Positions 32,744-45,040 of a stretch of 64,000 bases of DNA are shown piece after piece. The notes under the pieces were generated by a model. It worked only from the letters and a program-made list of their open reading frames with translations, was not told the origin of the DNA and made no database searches. Within the stretch, counting starts at the first letter, position 1. The number at the start of each line of letters is the position of its first letter. The translations under genes were made by a program, and so were the position numbers. The stretch is from Deltaproteobacteria bacterium (GTDB lineage: Bacteria > Myxococcota > Myxococcia > Myxococcales > 40CM-4-68-19). Location of the stretch: the NCBI GenBank assembly GCA_005879315.1, contig VBLC01000038.1:1-64000 (forward strand). The letters run 5' to 3'.

Positions 32744-33932
32744 AATTTGCGATGGCCAGCCGGATCTCGAAGCGCGCGCCACCTTGCGGGCGATCGAGCA
32801 CTGCGATTTCGCCTTGATGTGAATCGACGATCAGCTTGGCCATGTAGAGGCCCATGCCCATCCCGTCGCCCTTGCCGGTGGCGAAAGGCTGGAAGAGCGA
32901 CTCGCGCAACTGCGGCGGGACGCCCGGCCCTTCGTCCTCGACGGCGAGGATGATCTTGCCGTCCATCCGGCTGGCTTCGATGCCGACGCGGCGCCACTGC
33001 GCGGTGGCCTGCAGCGCATTTCGCACCAGATTGAGCATCACCTGGCAGAGCTTCTGCCGGTCGCCCATCACGCAGGGCAGATCCTCCGCCACGCGCAGCT
33101 CCACCTTGTGCATGCGGTAGTTCAGATCCATCCGGGCGATGGCGACCGCGTCCTTGATCACCGCCGAGGGAGGCAGGAGCTGCCGGTCGAGAGTGAGGCT
33201 GCCGCCGCGGGCGAACTGGTGCATCGCCTCGAGCGTCTGGATCAGGTTGTTCACGCCCTGCATGCCGACCTGCACGCTCTCGCGGACGTCGGCCGCGATC
33301 TCGCCCTGCTGCAGGACGCTCTCGACGTAGCCGAGGCTGATCATCAGATTGCGCAGATCGTGGATCACGCCCGCCGCCAGCCGGCCCATGGTGCCGAGCC
33401 GCTCCATGTGCAAGAGGTGCCGCTGCGTGCTCTTGATCTGCTCGAGCGAGGCATCGAGCTCCTGCGTGCGCCGCGCCAAGAGCGCGACCAGCCGCTGGAT
33501 GGCGCGCGCCTGGTAGACGTGCTCACTGGCTTGCCGGACGGCTTCGAGAATGTCGTCGGGCTGCCACGGCTTCTTGAGGAAGCGGAAGACGCGCGCGCGG
33601 TTGATGGCCGAAATCAGCGCCGGCGGGTCGGTGAAGCCGGTGAGGACGATGCCGGCGACGTCGGGCTTGAGCAGGCGAAGCTGCTCGAGCAATTCCACGC
33701 CGGTCATCTCCGGCATGCGCTGGTCGGTGATGACGACGTCGAGGTCGTTGTTCTTGGCGATCTCGAGCGCGTCGCGGCCGGAGGTCGCCTCATGCACCTT
33801 GTAGCCAGCCTCGAGGAAATTGCGCAGGACGGTCAGGTTGGGGCGCTCGTCGTCAACGATGAGGATCCCGCGACTCCGGGTATCCCCAACCCCGTGTAGC
33901 GCCATCAGCGATTTCAGTCCGTCGTCCAGCAT
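32742..33932 (-). CDS. receiver-histidine kinase (response regulator with kinase output)
   Basis: About 396 residues, soluble. An N-terminal receiver (21-140) has acidic pocket 'VDDERPN', Asp70 in 'VVITDQRMPEMTG', Thr98 and Lys121 in 'FLKKPWQP'. A coiled coil of about 30 residues follows. The kinase core has His191 in 'GVIHDLRNLMISLGY', N-box 'NLVRNALQAT' and G-boxes 'DEGPGVPP' and 'GMGMGLYMAK'. The start ATG 33932 has GGGGAG just upstream; a longer frame to 34043 lacks support. It is the first gene of the operon with the PilZ-methyltransferase and the membrane hybrid kinase. REC-HK proteins typically relay input from another kinase, here possibly the hybrid. Confidence 0.88.
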   Translation of the reverse strand: MLDDGLKSLMALHGVGDTRSRGILIVDDERPNLTVLRNFLEAGYKVHEATSGRDALEIAKNNDLDVVITDQRMPEMTGVELLEQLRLLKPDVAGIVLTGFTDPPALISAINRARVFRFLKKPWQPDDILEAVRQASEHVYQARAIQRLVALLARRTQELDASLEQIKSTQRHLLHMERLGTMGRLAAGVIHDLRNLMISLGYVESVLQQGEIAADVRESVQVGMQGVNNLIQTLEAMHQFARGGSLTLDRQLLPPSAVIKDAVAIARMDLNYRMHKVELRVAEDLPCVMGDRQKLCQVMLNLVRNALQATAQWRRVGIEASRMDGKIILAVEDEGPGVPPQLRESLFQPFATGKGDGMGMGLYMAKLIVDSHQGEIAVLDRPQGGARFEIRLAIAN

Positions 33933-34227
33933 GACTCCCCACTCTGGCTCGACGAGTCCGACCAGCAACTTTTCGGCCAATTCGGTAGTGGACAAATGGA
34001 TTTGGCCAGAAGTAGCCGAGACGAAGCAAGAGCCGGAAGACAAGCCCCTTGGGCTCGATCGCTGGCCGTTAATTAAATCAATGATGTTATTGATCTATTT
34101 GCCAAATATGCAAAAAGATACCTGAATTGGAATGCGTTGGAGGCAGCCGCCGCACCTCATACCAGTGCAATTTTCTCTGGCCGACGCACCATGGGCGCGA
34201 GACCAGCGATCGCTGGAGCGGGTCACC
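33933..34227. promoter_or_regulatory. AT-rich intergenic control region, operon promoter candidate
   Basis: A 295-bp gap ahead of the minus-strand signalling operon and after gcvP. A pocket at about 34066-34130 is strikingly A/T-rich against this G+C-rich background. It contains the inverted repeat ATCAAT / ATTGAT (34077-34082, 34089-34094), a TTAATTAA run, and TTTGC...GCAAA arms nearby. Exact promoter hexamers are not clear. The pattern suggests a promoter with operator-like symmetry for the three-gene operon. Confidence 0.45.
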
Positions 34228-37077
<2,850 letters not shown>

Positions 37078-37131
37078 CGAGCGGGTCCTCCAGGGCGGCG
37101 CAAGATAACCTGCATCTGTTAATGTCGCAGC

Positions 37132-37335
37132 ATGGAACTGACGGGCGACCCGGCGGGACTTGCGGTGCTGAAGTCCTTCCAGGAGGGGAACCGCGAATAC
37201 CTCAAATTCCTCATCCAGGAAGCGCGCTCCGTCTTCGAGCACCACGTCGATTTCAAGGGGCAGGACGGAACCGCCTTCCGGCTGCACTTCGACGTGCGCA
37301 CCGGCGGCTTCCGCGTGGAGAAGAAGCCTACCTAG
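37132..37335 (+). CDS. small hypothetical protein
   Basis: A 67-residue ORF divergent from gcvP, 54 bp between starts. It is neither secreted nor membrane-bound: an N-terminal amphipathic helix ('[22 protein letters not shown]') is followed by beta-like '[18 protein letters not shown]'. Third-position G/C preference fits the neighbours, which supports real coding. No family is recognised. The DUF2339-like gene begins 43 bp later on the same strand, so cotranscription is likely. Confidence 0.55.
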   Translation: MELTGDPAGLAVLKSFQEGNREYLKFLIQEARSVFEHHVDFKGQDGTAFRLHFDVRTGGFRVEKKPT

Positions 37336-37378
37336 AGAAACTTGACGGTCCTTCCGCGGCGAGCGGAAGCTGCCGGAC

Positions 37379-39250
37379 ATGAGCGAAGACCGGGAAGAGT
37401 TGCGCGCGCGCCTCCTCGCGCTGGAAAAGGCCGTGGATGGGCTGCAGCGCGACCTTTTGCAGCTCCGCGCCGGATTCACTCGGGGCGCACCCGTGCAGGC
37501 CCCGCCCGCGCCCCAGCCGGTGATCGAGGCGGAGCCAGCCCCGCAACGGCCGCCGCCAGCCGCGGTCAAGCCTCGTCGGCTGGACCTGGAGACACTGGTC
37601 GGGCGCTACGGCATGCTCGCTCTCGCCACGCTGCTCGCGCTCGCCGCGGTCGGCACGTTCGTCGGTTGGGCCATCGCGCACGGCCTTCTCGGTCCGGTCC
37701 CGCGCGTCGTCCTCGGGCTCGCCGCGGCGGCGGGCATCGCGGTCTTCGGCGTGCGGCTGCGCAGCCGCGAGCGCTCGTTCGGCGACAGCCTGCTCGGGCT
37801 CTCGCTCGCCATCGTGCATGTCTGCGCCTGGCAAGCGGGCCCTGCGCTTCACCTGGTGCCGCCTTTCGCCGCGCTTGCTCTCTCGGCTACGGCCTCCGTC
37901 GCGCTGGGCGGATTTGCGCTCCTGCAAGAGGACGAGCTGCTCTGGTGCGTCGGCTTCGGCGGCGCGGCGGTTGCGCCCTTCGTCACCAGCAGCGGACAGG
38001 GAACGGCCCCGATGCTCGCAGCGTACGCCGCTGCGGTCTTGATCGCCGGCGGGTCGGCGTTGGGATCGCGGCCCTGGATCATCGCCTCGCGCATCTACGG
38101 CGCGGCAGCGGCGCTTTTCACTGTCGCCATCGTTGCGCTCCCCGAAAGGCAGCACTCCGCGGAGTTGGCCGTCGGGCTGCCTTTCGCCGCCGCGGGCCTC
38201 GGTGTGCTGCCCTTCGCGCACGGCAAGGTGGTGCGGCCGCGCCTGCGCACGCTCGGCCTTTTGGCAGCGGCTGCCGCGCTCTACGCCGCCGCGGCACCCG
38301 TGGTCCCGCACTTCACCGGCGCTTTGGCTGCGGCGCTCGCCGGCGTGGCCTGGCTGGCGCTGCTCGAGTTGGTCGACTGCGAGCCCGCCGGTACGGTGCT
38401 GGATGGATTCGGCGAGGCGGGCGCGGGCATGGCGGAGTGGATCGACGGCGCCGCGGTGCCCGCCGCCTTCTTGCTGGCGCTGAGCATCGCGCTGGAGATG
38501 AGCGGCTACGCGGACCGCGCCTTCGGCCTCGCGGCCCCACTGCTCGTGCTCAGCGTTTCCCGACGGAGTCCAGGACCGCTGCGGGACGCGCTCGGATTGC
38601 CGGCTTTTTGCGCGGCGATCGCGGCGGTGCTGCTCGCGACGCGCCCGCACCACGAAGTCGCTGCGGCGGCGATGGCGGGCACTTCGCTTCTCTTCATGTT
38701 CCTCGAGCGCGCAGTGCCGAACCGGACCTGGCAATGGGCGCCGCAGATCGCGCTCGCGCTGGCCGGCCTCTACGCGCTGGAGCTCGTGACGGTGCGCCCG
38801 CGGTACCAGTACGTTCCCTTCCTCACCGGCGCCTCGGCCGCCGCGCTCGCCGTGGCGGTTTGCTGCGGCCTGGCTGCCTCGCTGACCCGAACCAGCGCAG
38901 CCATCGCAGGAGCGGGAATCTTTGCCTTCCTCTGGGTGAATCAGGAGCTGGCCTGGGCCGTGAGCCCCGCCACCTCCACCTTGCTGCTCGTCACCTGGTA
39001 CGCCGCAACCGGCGTGGGCTGCGTCGCCTTTGGGCGCGCGCGCTCCGCCCGCAAGATCCGGCACGCCGGCCTGGGCCTCGGCATCATCGCCGCGCTCCTG
39101 GCGCTCAAGGCGGCCTGGGGACTTCCTTCGACGGCCGCGCGGATCTCCGCTTACCTGGTGGTCAGCGCGTTCCTGCTCGGCATCGCCTGGTGGTACCGCA
39201 AGCCCGGCGCGCAACCCGGCGCGGAGCCCGGCGCGGAACAGTCGCCCTAG
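37379..39250 (+). CDS. DUF2339-like polytopic membrane protein
   Basis: A 623-residue protein. Residues 1-35 are a charged coiled coil, 36-65 a Pro/Ala-rich linker, and from about 70 onward there are many (roughly 16-18) closely spaced hydrophobic helices to the C-terminus. The layout of short coiled coil, linker and '[22 protein letters not shown]' entering a long membrane bundle is that of the DUF2339 family of inner-membrane proteins of unknown function. The last residues are Gly/Ala/Pro/Glu repeats ([11 protein letters not shown]). It converges on the Hsp70-like gene with 7 bp between stops. Family assignment is from architecture, so moderate. Confidence 0.7.
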   Translation: MSEDREELRARLLALEKAVDGLQRDLLQLRAGFTRGAPVQAPPAPQPVIEAEPAPQRPPPAAVKPRRLDLETLVGRYGMLALATLLALAAVGTFVGWAIAHGLLGPVPRVVLGLAAAAGIAVFGVRLRSRERSFGDSLLGLSLAIVHVCAWQAGPALHLVPPFAALALSATASVALGGFALLQEDELLWCVGFGGAAVAPFVTSSGQGTAPMLAAYAAAVLIAGGSALGSRPWIIASRIYGAAAALFTVAIVALPERQHSAELAVGLPFAAAGLGVLPFAHGKVVRPRLRTLGLLAAAAALYAAAAPVVPHFTGALAAALAGVAWLALLELVDCEPAGTVLDGFGEAGAGMAEWIDGAAVPAAFLLALSIALEMSGYADRAFGLAAPLLVLSVSRRSPGPLRDALGLPAFCAAIAAVLLATRPHHEVAAAAMAGTSLLFMFLERAVPNRTWQWAPQIALALAGLYALELVTVRPRYQYVPFLTGASAAALAVAVCCGLAASLTRTSAAIAGAGIFAFLWVNQELAWAVSPATSTLLLVTWYAATGVGCVAFGRARSARKIRHAGLGLGIIAALLALKAAWGLPSTAARISAYLVVSAFLLGIAWWYRKPGAQPGAEPGAEQSP

Positions 39251-39257
39251 AGCGCAG

Positions 39258-41897
39258 CTACTGGAACATCCGCTTCACCCAGCCGAAGAGCCCGCCGCCT
39301 TCCTCCTCGGAGGGCGGTCCGTAGATCGCCGCGTCAGGGGAATTCGCCAGCCGGCGCCGCACCGATTCGGGGTTGTCCTGCGTGCTGAAGGTGGCGGTGA
39401 CGGTGCGGGCCGTGCCGCGCTCCTCGGCGGTGACCGTGAGCAGCGACTCGGCGGTGATGTTGAAGATGACGTCGAAGACGACGTTGCCTTTGTGGCCCGG
39501 CGGCAGATCGGCCACGACCAGCGTGCCCAGGTATTCGTTCTGCTGCGCCTTCTCGTTCTCGCCCTGGAAAATAGGGATCTCCAGCATCTTCTGCTGATCC
39601 TGCGAGGTCCACACCGAGTGGACCTTGCGGTGGGGCAGCGCCGTGTTGCGCTCGACGATCTTCTTGAAGCGGCCGCCGGGCAGGCCGACCCCGATGCTCA
39701 TCGGCAGGACGTCCATGAGCACGATGCCGCCGATCTCGCCGGTCTGGATCGAATCGGCCAGAAGCGCCGCGCCCAGCGCGACTGCCTCGTCGGGATGGAC
39801 GGCCTTGGAGGGCTCCTTGCCGAAGAACTCCTTGATCTTCGCGCGCACCAGCGGCATGCGGCTCTGCCCGCCGACGAGGAGCACCTCGCCGACGTCGGAA
39901 GGCTTGAGGCCGCAGTTGGTGAGGGTCTCGTCGCAGACCCGCAAGGTGCGCTCGACCAGGGCCGCGGTCAGCTTTTCAAGATCTCCGCGGGTGACGGTCT
40001 CGTCGACGTCGCAGGGTTTGTCGCCCACCATCGCGACGAAGGGCACGTTGATTTGCGTGGTGAGCCGCTCGGAGAGCGCGATTTTGGCGCGCTCGGCAGC
40101 GTCGGTGATGCGCTGATAGGCGACGCGGTCCCCGGCGAAATCGACGCCGTGCTTCTTCTTGAAGCGGACCAACAGCTCGTTGACCACCTCCCTGTCGAAG
40201 TCGACGCCGCCGAGGAAAGTGTCGCCGCCGGTCGAGATCACTTCGTAGACGCTGCCGTGCAGCTGCAGGACGGAAGTGTCGAAGGTGCCGCCGCCCAGGT
40301 CATAGACGAGGATGCGCTCCTCGAGCGATCGGCCATGGGCGAAGGCGATGGCGGCGGCGGTCGGCTCATTGAGGATGCGCTCGACCTCGAGCCCCGCCAG
40401 CGCGCCGGCTGCGCGCACCGCCTGCCGCTGGTTGTCGTTGTAGTAAGCGGGCACGGTGATGACCGCGCGGGTGACCTGTTCGCCCAGCCAGCGCTCGGCC
40501 AGATCCTTCACTTCGCCCAGGACCAGAGAGGAGATCTTCTGCAGCGAGTAGATCTTGTCGCCCAGCTTGACGGCCGCCTCGCCGCGCAGGCCGGAGACGA
40601 TCTCGTAGCTGAAGCGGCCGGTCAGATCGGTCACCACCGGCGACTTGAATTGCCGGCCCACCAGCCGCTTGAAGCCGTAGACGGTGCTGCGCGGGTTGAT
40701 CAGCAGCTGGCCCTTGGCCTGATGGCCGACGATGATCTTTGCGCGCTCGTTGAGCGCCACGACGGAGGGGATGGTGTTGTAGCCCTCGCGCGAAGGGATG
40801 ATGAAGGGCTTGCCTTCCTTCACCACCGCGGCGGCGGAATTGGTGGTGCCGAGGTCGATGCCGATGATCCGGCCCTTCTTCTCCGGCGCAGCCGTCGGCG
40901 CCGCGTCGTCCACCACCTGGGTCTGCGAAGGCGGTGCGGCAGCCGGAGCGAGCGTGGGCCGCGGCAGGGGCGGCGGCGCCGGCCTGCGGGAGGGTGGCGG
41001 CGCCGGCGCGATCGGCTGCCGCGGGGTGATCAGCGGAGCGCCGCCGGGCGGCAGGTCGACCTCGAAGCTCCGGGGGTCGGCCGGCACAGCCGCGACCACT
41101 TCCGGCTCGCGCTGCGAAGGCGGCGTTACGGCAGGCGGCGGCGCTGGAGCCGCCGGCGCAGGAGGCGCGGGTTCTTTGGCCGGGGGTGCAGGCGGCGCGG
41201 CCGCTCTCGGCGGGGCAGCAGGTGGAGGCGCCCTCGGCGGGGACGGCGCGGGCGGCGCTGGCGAAGGAGGGCTGACTGCCGGCGGCGCTGGCGCTGCTGG
41301 AACGGGAGCGCTCGGCGCTGGCCTGACGGGCGGCGGCGGAGCGGAAGGCCACGCCGGGATCGCCGTCAAGTCCTCCCCAGTCTTCGACGGAGGAGGCGGC
41401 GGCACGGGCGGCGCCGGTGCGGGAGGAGGAGGCGCCGCCGCGGCTGGCGGAGCCGGTGGCGTCACTGGAGCTGGCGGTGGCGAAGGAGTCGTTGCGGCCG
41501 GCGGCGCTGCAGCTGGAGGCGAGCTCTGCGGCTGCATCGGCCGCGGCGGCTTGCCTCCCATCCAGGCGACGAGCTCGCGGCCGGGCTCGTCCATCGCCAC
41601 GATCGCGAGCGTGACCGCCGCGGGATCCGGGCTGCCCACGCGCTCCACCACCGCCGCCGCCGTGAAGCAGTGCGCGCCGGTGCTCAGCGCTGCCTGCAGC
41701 CGCACCAGCGTGTCGAGCGCCAGCTGCTGCTTGCCGCGCAGGATGAAGCGCCGATCGCGCAGCTCCGGGTAGCGCGACTTGACCGCATCGAGCGTCGCGC
41801 AAGGCAGCTTGAGCTGGAGCGCGATGGCGCTCCGCTTGCGCCCCGGGTCGCCGGGCTTTCCTGGACCTTGGGGTGGACCGGAATTCCCCCCGCTCAT
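39258..41897 (-). CDS. Hsp70 (DnaK-like) with PilZ-like N-terminus and long polyproline linker
   Basis: An 879-residue protein. Residues 343 to about 730 are a full Hsp70 ATPase domain: phosphate-1 'GIDLGTTNSAAAV', connect-1 region, phosphate-2 'VYDLGGGTFDTSV', and adenosine motif 'VGEVLLVGGQSRMPLV'. A beta-sandwich substrate domain follows with 'MDVLPMSIGVGLPGG'. The helical lid is strongly shortened, ending 'GLFGWVKRMFQ'. Residues 20-115 look like a PilZ/TIGR02266-type beta domain ('FILRGKQQLALDTLVRLQAAL', then 'VTLAIVAMDEPGRELVAWM'). Residues 118-340 are a Pro/Ala-rich linker of over 200 residues. No DnaJ or GrpE is adjacent. Likely a specialised chaperone of the kind myxobacteria use in motility or development (inference). 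Confidence 0.88.
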   Translation of the reverse strand: MSGGNSGPPQGPGKPGDPGRKRSAIALQLKLPCATLDAVKSRYPELRDRRFILRGKQQLALDTLVRLQAALSTGAHCFTAAAVVERVGSPDPAAVTLAIVAMDEPGRELVAWMGGKPPRPMQPQSSPPAAAPPAATTPSPPPAPVTPPAPPAAAAPPPPAPAPPVPPPPPSKTGEDLTAIPAWPSAPPPPVRPAPSAPVPAAPAPPAVSPPSPAPPAPSPPRAPPPAAPPRAAAPPAPPAKEPAPPAPAAPAPPPAVTPPSQREPEVVAAVPADPRSFEVDLPPGGAPLITPRQPIAPAPPPSRRPAPPPLPRPTLAPAAAPPSQTQVVDDAAPTAAPEKKGRIIGIDLGTTNSAAAVVKEGKPFIIPSREGYNTIPSVVALNERAKIIVGHQAKGQLLINPRSTVYGFKRLVGRQFKSPVVTDLTGRFSYEIVSGLRGEAAVKLGDKIYSLQKISSLVLGEVKDLAERWLGEQVTRAVITVPAYYNDNQRQAVRAAGALAGLEVERILNEPTAAAIAFAHGRSLEERILVYDLGGGTFDTSVLQLHGSVYEVISTGGDTFLGGVDFDREVVNELLVRFKKKHGVDFAGDRVAYQRITDAAERAKIALSERLTTQINVPFVAMVGDKPCDVDETVTRGDLEKLTAALVERTLRVCDETLTNCGLKPSDVGEVLLVGGQSRMPLVRAKIKEFFGKEPSKAVHPDEAVALGAALLADSIQTGEIGGIVLMDVLPMSIGVGLPGGRFKKIVERNTALPHRKVHSVWTSQDQQKMLEIPIFQGENEKAQQNEYLGTLVVADLPPGHKGNVVFDVIFNITAESLLTVTAEERGTARTVTATFSTQDNPESVRRRLANSPDAAIYGPPSEEEGGGLFGWVKRMFQ

Positions 41898-41958
41898 TCC
41901 GCGATTCTGCTCTTGCTCTGCCGCCAGGGAAAGAGAACTGCCGCCAAAAAGGTCCCGG

Positions 41959-43479
41959 TCACAGGCGGAATTGTCGCACCAGCTCGCTCACCCGCTGGGA
42001 GAGATCCTTGAGGACCGAGGCGGCTTGCGTGGTGCTGTCGAGCCTTCGCATGGTCTCGTCCATCAGCTTGGTCTGGTCGGTGACCGCGCTGAAGATCTGC
42101 GTGATGCCGGCGTTCTGCTGCGAGACGGCGGCGGCGATCTGCTTCACCGCCGAGGAATTGTCGCGGACGATGCTGGAGAGTCGTTTGAGATTTTCGCCGC
42201 TCTGCTTCACCTGAAGCAGCCCGCCCTCGATCTTCTGCGAGCCGTGCTCGCTGATGGCGACGGTGCTCCGGATGGCCTCGGCGATGTCCTCGAGGATCTC
42301 GCGAACGCGGCTGGTCGCCTTGATCGACTGATCGGCCAGCGAGCGGATCTCCCGCGCCACCACCGCGAAGCCCTTGCCGTGCTCGCCGCTGCGCACCGCT
42401 TCAATGGCGGCGTTGAGCGCCAGCATGTTCGACTGGTCGGCGAGATCCTTGACGGTCTCGGTGATGCCGCCGATCTGCCGGGTGCGCTCGGCGAGCTGGG
42501 AGATCTTCTCCGCCATCTCCACCACCTGCGCGCGGATGTCGGTCAGGCCGCCCAGCGACTTCTCGATGGCGGCCTCGCCCTGGGAGGAGACCTGGTCGGC
42601 GTCCTCGGTGAGCTTGAGCACTGCCTCGGCCTTCTGCGCGGCGAGCAACGAGGTTTGCCGGATCTCCTGCGCCGTCACCTGCGTCTCCTGCAACGCGCTC
42701 GCCTGGCGAGTGATGGTCTGGCTCTGCTCGTTGGTGCTCGCGCCCAGCTCGGCGCCGGCGCGGGTGAGGAGTTGCGCCGACTCCTGCAGCGTGCCGAGCA
42801 CCTCCTTGAGCCTGCCGACCATCTGGGCGAAGGCGGAGGCGAGCTCGCCCACCTCGTCGGAGGAGGTGACCTTCACCTCGTGCGAGAGATCTCCCTCGAC
42901 GATCTGGCGAGCGGCCGCGGTCAGCTCGCGCAGCGGCCCGACGACGCGCGCGACGAGGAACAGCGAGATCAGCGCCGCCACGACCAGCGCGAGCAGCGTG
43001 ATGGCGAGAAGCGGCCGCTGCGCCTGCAGCGCAAGCGCCCGGCCGGTGTTGGAATCGAGCCCGACATGGACGATCGCCCCGGTGATGACGAGCGCCGGCA
43101 CGTCGATGTAGGTCGCGCCCTCGATCACCACCTGCTTGACCTTCTCGCTTTGCTTGAGCACGCGCTCGTCCTGCGCCGGCACTCGGCCGGGGAAGGTGTG
43201 CGCGAAGATCCGGCCCTCGGGACTGACCACTTCGACGTAGGCGAGCGCCGCGTCCTTCTTGACGTTGGCGATGGTCGTGGCGACCGCTGCGTCGGGAATG
43301 TCGACCAGCGCCGAGGCCAGCGTGGAGGAGATGGCCTTGCCGCGCTGGGTGGCCTCGTCCTCCAGCACCGAGCGGAAGTGGAAGTAGTTGCCCAGGCCGG
43401 TGGCGAGCGCGAGACCGAGGAGCGCCAGCACGACCAGCAGGGAGACCTTCATCTGCAGCGGAAAGCTGCGCCTCGCCAT
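41959..43479 (-). CDS. methyl-accepting chemotaxis protein
   Basis: A 506-residue transmembrane chemoreceptor. TM1 lies at about 10-30, followed by a periplasmic single-domain sensor (31-155, '[19 protein letters not shown]'-type, Cache-like). TM2 is at about 157-178, HAMP at 180-232 ('[19 protein letters not shown]'), and then a long coiled-coil signalling domain. The hairpin tip reads '[20 protein letters not shown]', with slight divergence (AVRS for AARA) from the usual signature. No CheW or CheA gene is nearby, so it must couple to a distant array. It is about 61 bp upstream of the Hsp70 gene on the same strand. Confidence 0.93.
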   Translation of the reverse strand: MARRSFPLQMKVSLLVVLALLGLALATGLGNYFHFRSVLEDEATQRGKAISSTLASALVDIPDAAVATTIANVKKDAALAYVEVVSPEGRIFAHTFPGRVPAQDERVLKQSEKVKQVVIEGATYIDVPALVITGAIVHVGLDSNTGRALALQAQRPLLAITLLALVVAALISLFLVARVVGPLRELTAAARQIVEGDLSHEVKVTSSDEVGELASAFAQMVGRLKEVLGTLQESAQLLTRAGAELGASTNEQSQTITRQASALQETQVTAQEIRQTSLLAAQKAEAVLKLTEDADQVSSQGEAAIEKSLGGLTDIRAQVVEMAEKISQLAERTRQIGGITETVKDLADQSNMLALNAAIEAVRSGEHGKGFAVVAREIRSLADQSIKATSRVREILEDIAEAIRSTVAISEHGSQKIEGGLLQVKQSGENLKRLSSIVRDNSSAVKQIAAAVSQQNAGITQIFSAVTDQTKLMDETMRRLDSTTQAASVLKDLSQRVSELVRQFRL

Positions 43480-43550
43480 CGCGAAGCCACTCTACTCAGC
43501 AAGGCCGCCTTCCGCGAAGTTTTCCCACCGGGAGCAGGTAGGCAGAACGC

Positions 43551-44936
43551 CTACGAGGCGCCGCGGCCCGTCAGCACCACCGGGAAGGTTTTCCAGATCA
43601 GGCTCATGTCCTCGCCCAGGCTCCAGTGATCGATGTAGCGCATGTCGAGGAACATCCACTCCTGGAAGGAGATCTGGTTGCGCCCCGACACCTGCCAGAT
43701 GCAGGTGAGCCCGGGCCGGACCGAGAGCCGCCGCCGCTGCCAACCCTCGTACTGCGCCACTTCCTTGGGCACCGGCGGGCGCGGCCCGACGATGCTCATG
43801 TCGCCGCGGAGGACGTTGATCAGCTGGGGCAGCTCGTCGATGGAGTACTTGCGGATGAACCGCCCGATCGGCGTGATGCGCGGGTCGTTCTTGATCTTGA
43901 AGACCGGGCCGCTCTGCTCGTTGAGCGCCCGCAGCTGGTCCTTGAGCTGCTCGGCATTCACCACCATGCTGCGGAACTTGAACATGTGGAAGGGGCGGCC
44001 GTGGAGCCCGACCCGCTCCTGCTTGAAGAAGACAGGCCCCTTCGAGGTGAGCTTGATGAGCAGCGCGACGGCGGCGAGCAGCGGCGAGAGCACGAGGAGC
44101 GCGGCCGCCGAAGCGAAGATGTCGAAGAGCCGCTTGAGCGACCGCTGGTAGGGCCGCGGCGCGTGAGAGACGTAATGGAGATAGCCGTCGGAGACGGCAG
44201 ACGGCACCGCCGGCCGCGCGCGCTCGAGGCGGAAGCTGTAGGCCGGCAGGGCAAAGGGCACGCCGAAGCGCTCGCAGATGCGGATGGCTTTCTGCATCCA
44301 CTGCGCGTGGCGGGTGGCGTCGCCGGCGATGTAGACCTCGTTCACCGCCACGGCGCGCAGGCGCTGCTCGAGGTCGTCGGCGGTACCCAACACCGGGGTG
44401 TCGCGCAGGTTGGCGACCTCCGGCTCGTCGGGAAAGCGCAGATAGCCGATCACTCTCATCCGCGCGCGCGGCCGGTCCTCGAGATCCTCGGCGGTGCAGC
44501 GGGCCATCGCTCCCGAGCCGACGATGAGCACTTCCTCGGCGGGCATCTCGAGGAGATCCAGCCGCCGGAAGATGAGCATGCGCGGCACCAGCACCAGCGG
44601 CCAGAGCGAGAGGAAGAAATGATCGACCCGCATCGGCACCAGGCCGGCGGGCAGCACCACCTGAAGGATCCAGAGCGCGCTCGCCAGCCCGAGGACGAGC
44701 AGCGAGACCATCGCGGTCTCCTCCACGCCGGAGCGGTTCGCCCACGGGTCGTAGTAGCGGACCACGAAGCTCTGCACGGCCCAGATGAGCGCGGCGATGA
44801 GCGTGCAGACGAGCAGCCGGAATCCCGTCGAGTCAGCGCAGAAGAATGCGGCGGCAATGACGGCGAAGATGTCCGAGGAGATGTTGAGCCTGCTGCAGAG
44901 CCGAGGCCCCCAGCGCGCAATCACCGACTTGTTCAC
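43551..44936 (-). CDS. polyprenyl-phosphate sugar-1-phosphate transferase (exopolysaccharide initiating transferase)
   Basis: A 461-residue integral membrane enzyme that loads the first sugar phosphate onto undecaprenyl phosphate. About four N-terminal helices (15-115), then a soluble NAD-fold-like domain ('EEVLIVGSGAMARCTAEDL'), a fifth helix and the C-terminal bacterial sugar transferase domain: 'FDIFASAAALLVLSPLLAAV', 'GPVFFKQERVGLHGRPFHMF', 'RFIRKYSIDELPQLINVLRG', 'MSIVGPRPPVP' and 'RPGLTCIWQVSGRN'. The start GTG 44936 follows a strong GGGGGGAG. It is divergent from the WecG-like gene and opens the polysaccharide locus. Confidence 0.93.
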   Translation of the reverse strand: MNKSVIARWGPRLCSRLNISSDIFAVIAAAFFCADSTGFRLLVCTLIAALIWAVQSFVVRYYDPWANRSGVEETAMVSLLVLGLASALWILQVVLPAGLVPMRVDHFFLSLWPLVLVPRMLIFRRLDLLEMPAEEVLIVGSGAMARCTAEDLEDRPRARMRVIGYLRFPDEPEVANLRDTPVLGTADDLEQRLRAVAVNEVYIAGDATRHAQWMQKAIRICERFGVPFALPAYSFRLERARPAVPSAVSDGYLHYVSHAPRPYQRSLKRLFDIFASAAALLVLSPLLAAVALLIKLTSKGPVFFKQERVGLHGRPFHMFKFRSMVVNAEQLKDQLRALNEQSGPVFKIKNDPRITPIGRFIRKYSIDELPQLINVLRGDMSIVGPRPPVPKEVAQYEGWQRRRLSVRPGLTCIWQVSGRNQISFQEWMFLDMRYIDHWSLGEDMSLIWKTFPVVLTGRGAS

Positions 44937-45040
44937 TTGCCACTCCCCCCTGGGGCAAGCTGCACATGCGCTCACTGCCCTGCAAGGCAATGAACAGGGG
45001 GCCTGGCTGGCCGGATGCAGGGGCACCATCTTCAGCGGCG
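44937..45040. promoter_or_regulatory. divergent promoter region of the polysaccharide locus
   Basis: 104 bp between the divergent starts of the initiating transferase and the WecG-like transferase. Contains the GGGGGGAG ribosome-binding site of the former. No clear hexamers or palindromes are seen. Confidence 0.4.

Noticed and set aside
37078-37131. Glycine riboswitch ahead of gcvP
   Set aside because: Only 54 bp separate gcvP from the divergent small gene, too short for the aptamer; no conserved elements are seen.
39030-42011. Open frame of 993 codons opposite the Hsp70 gene
   Set aside because: It mirrors the polyproline linker as poly-Arg/Gly; no domain is recognisable.
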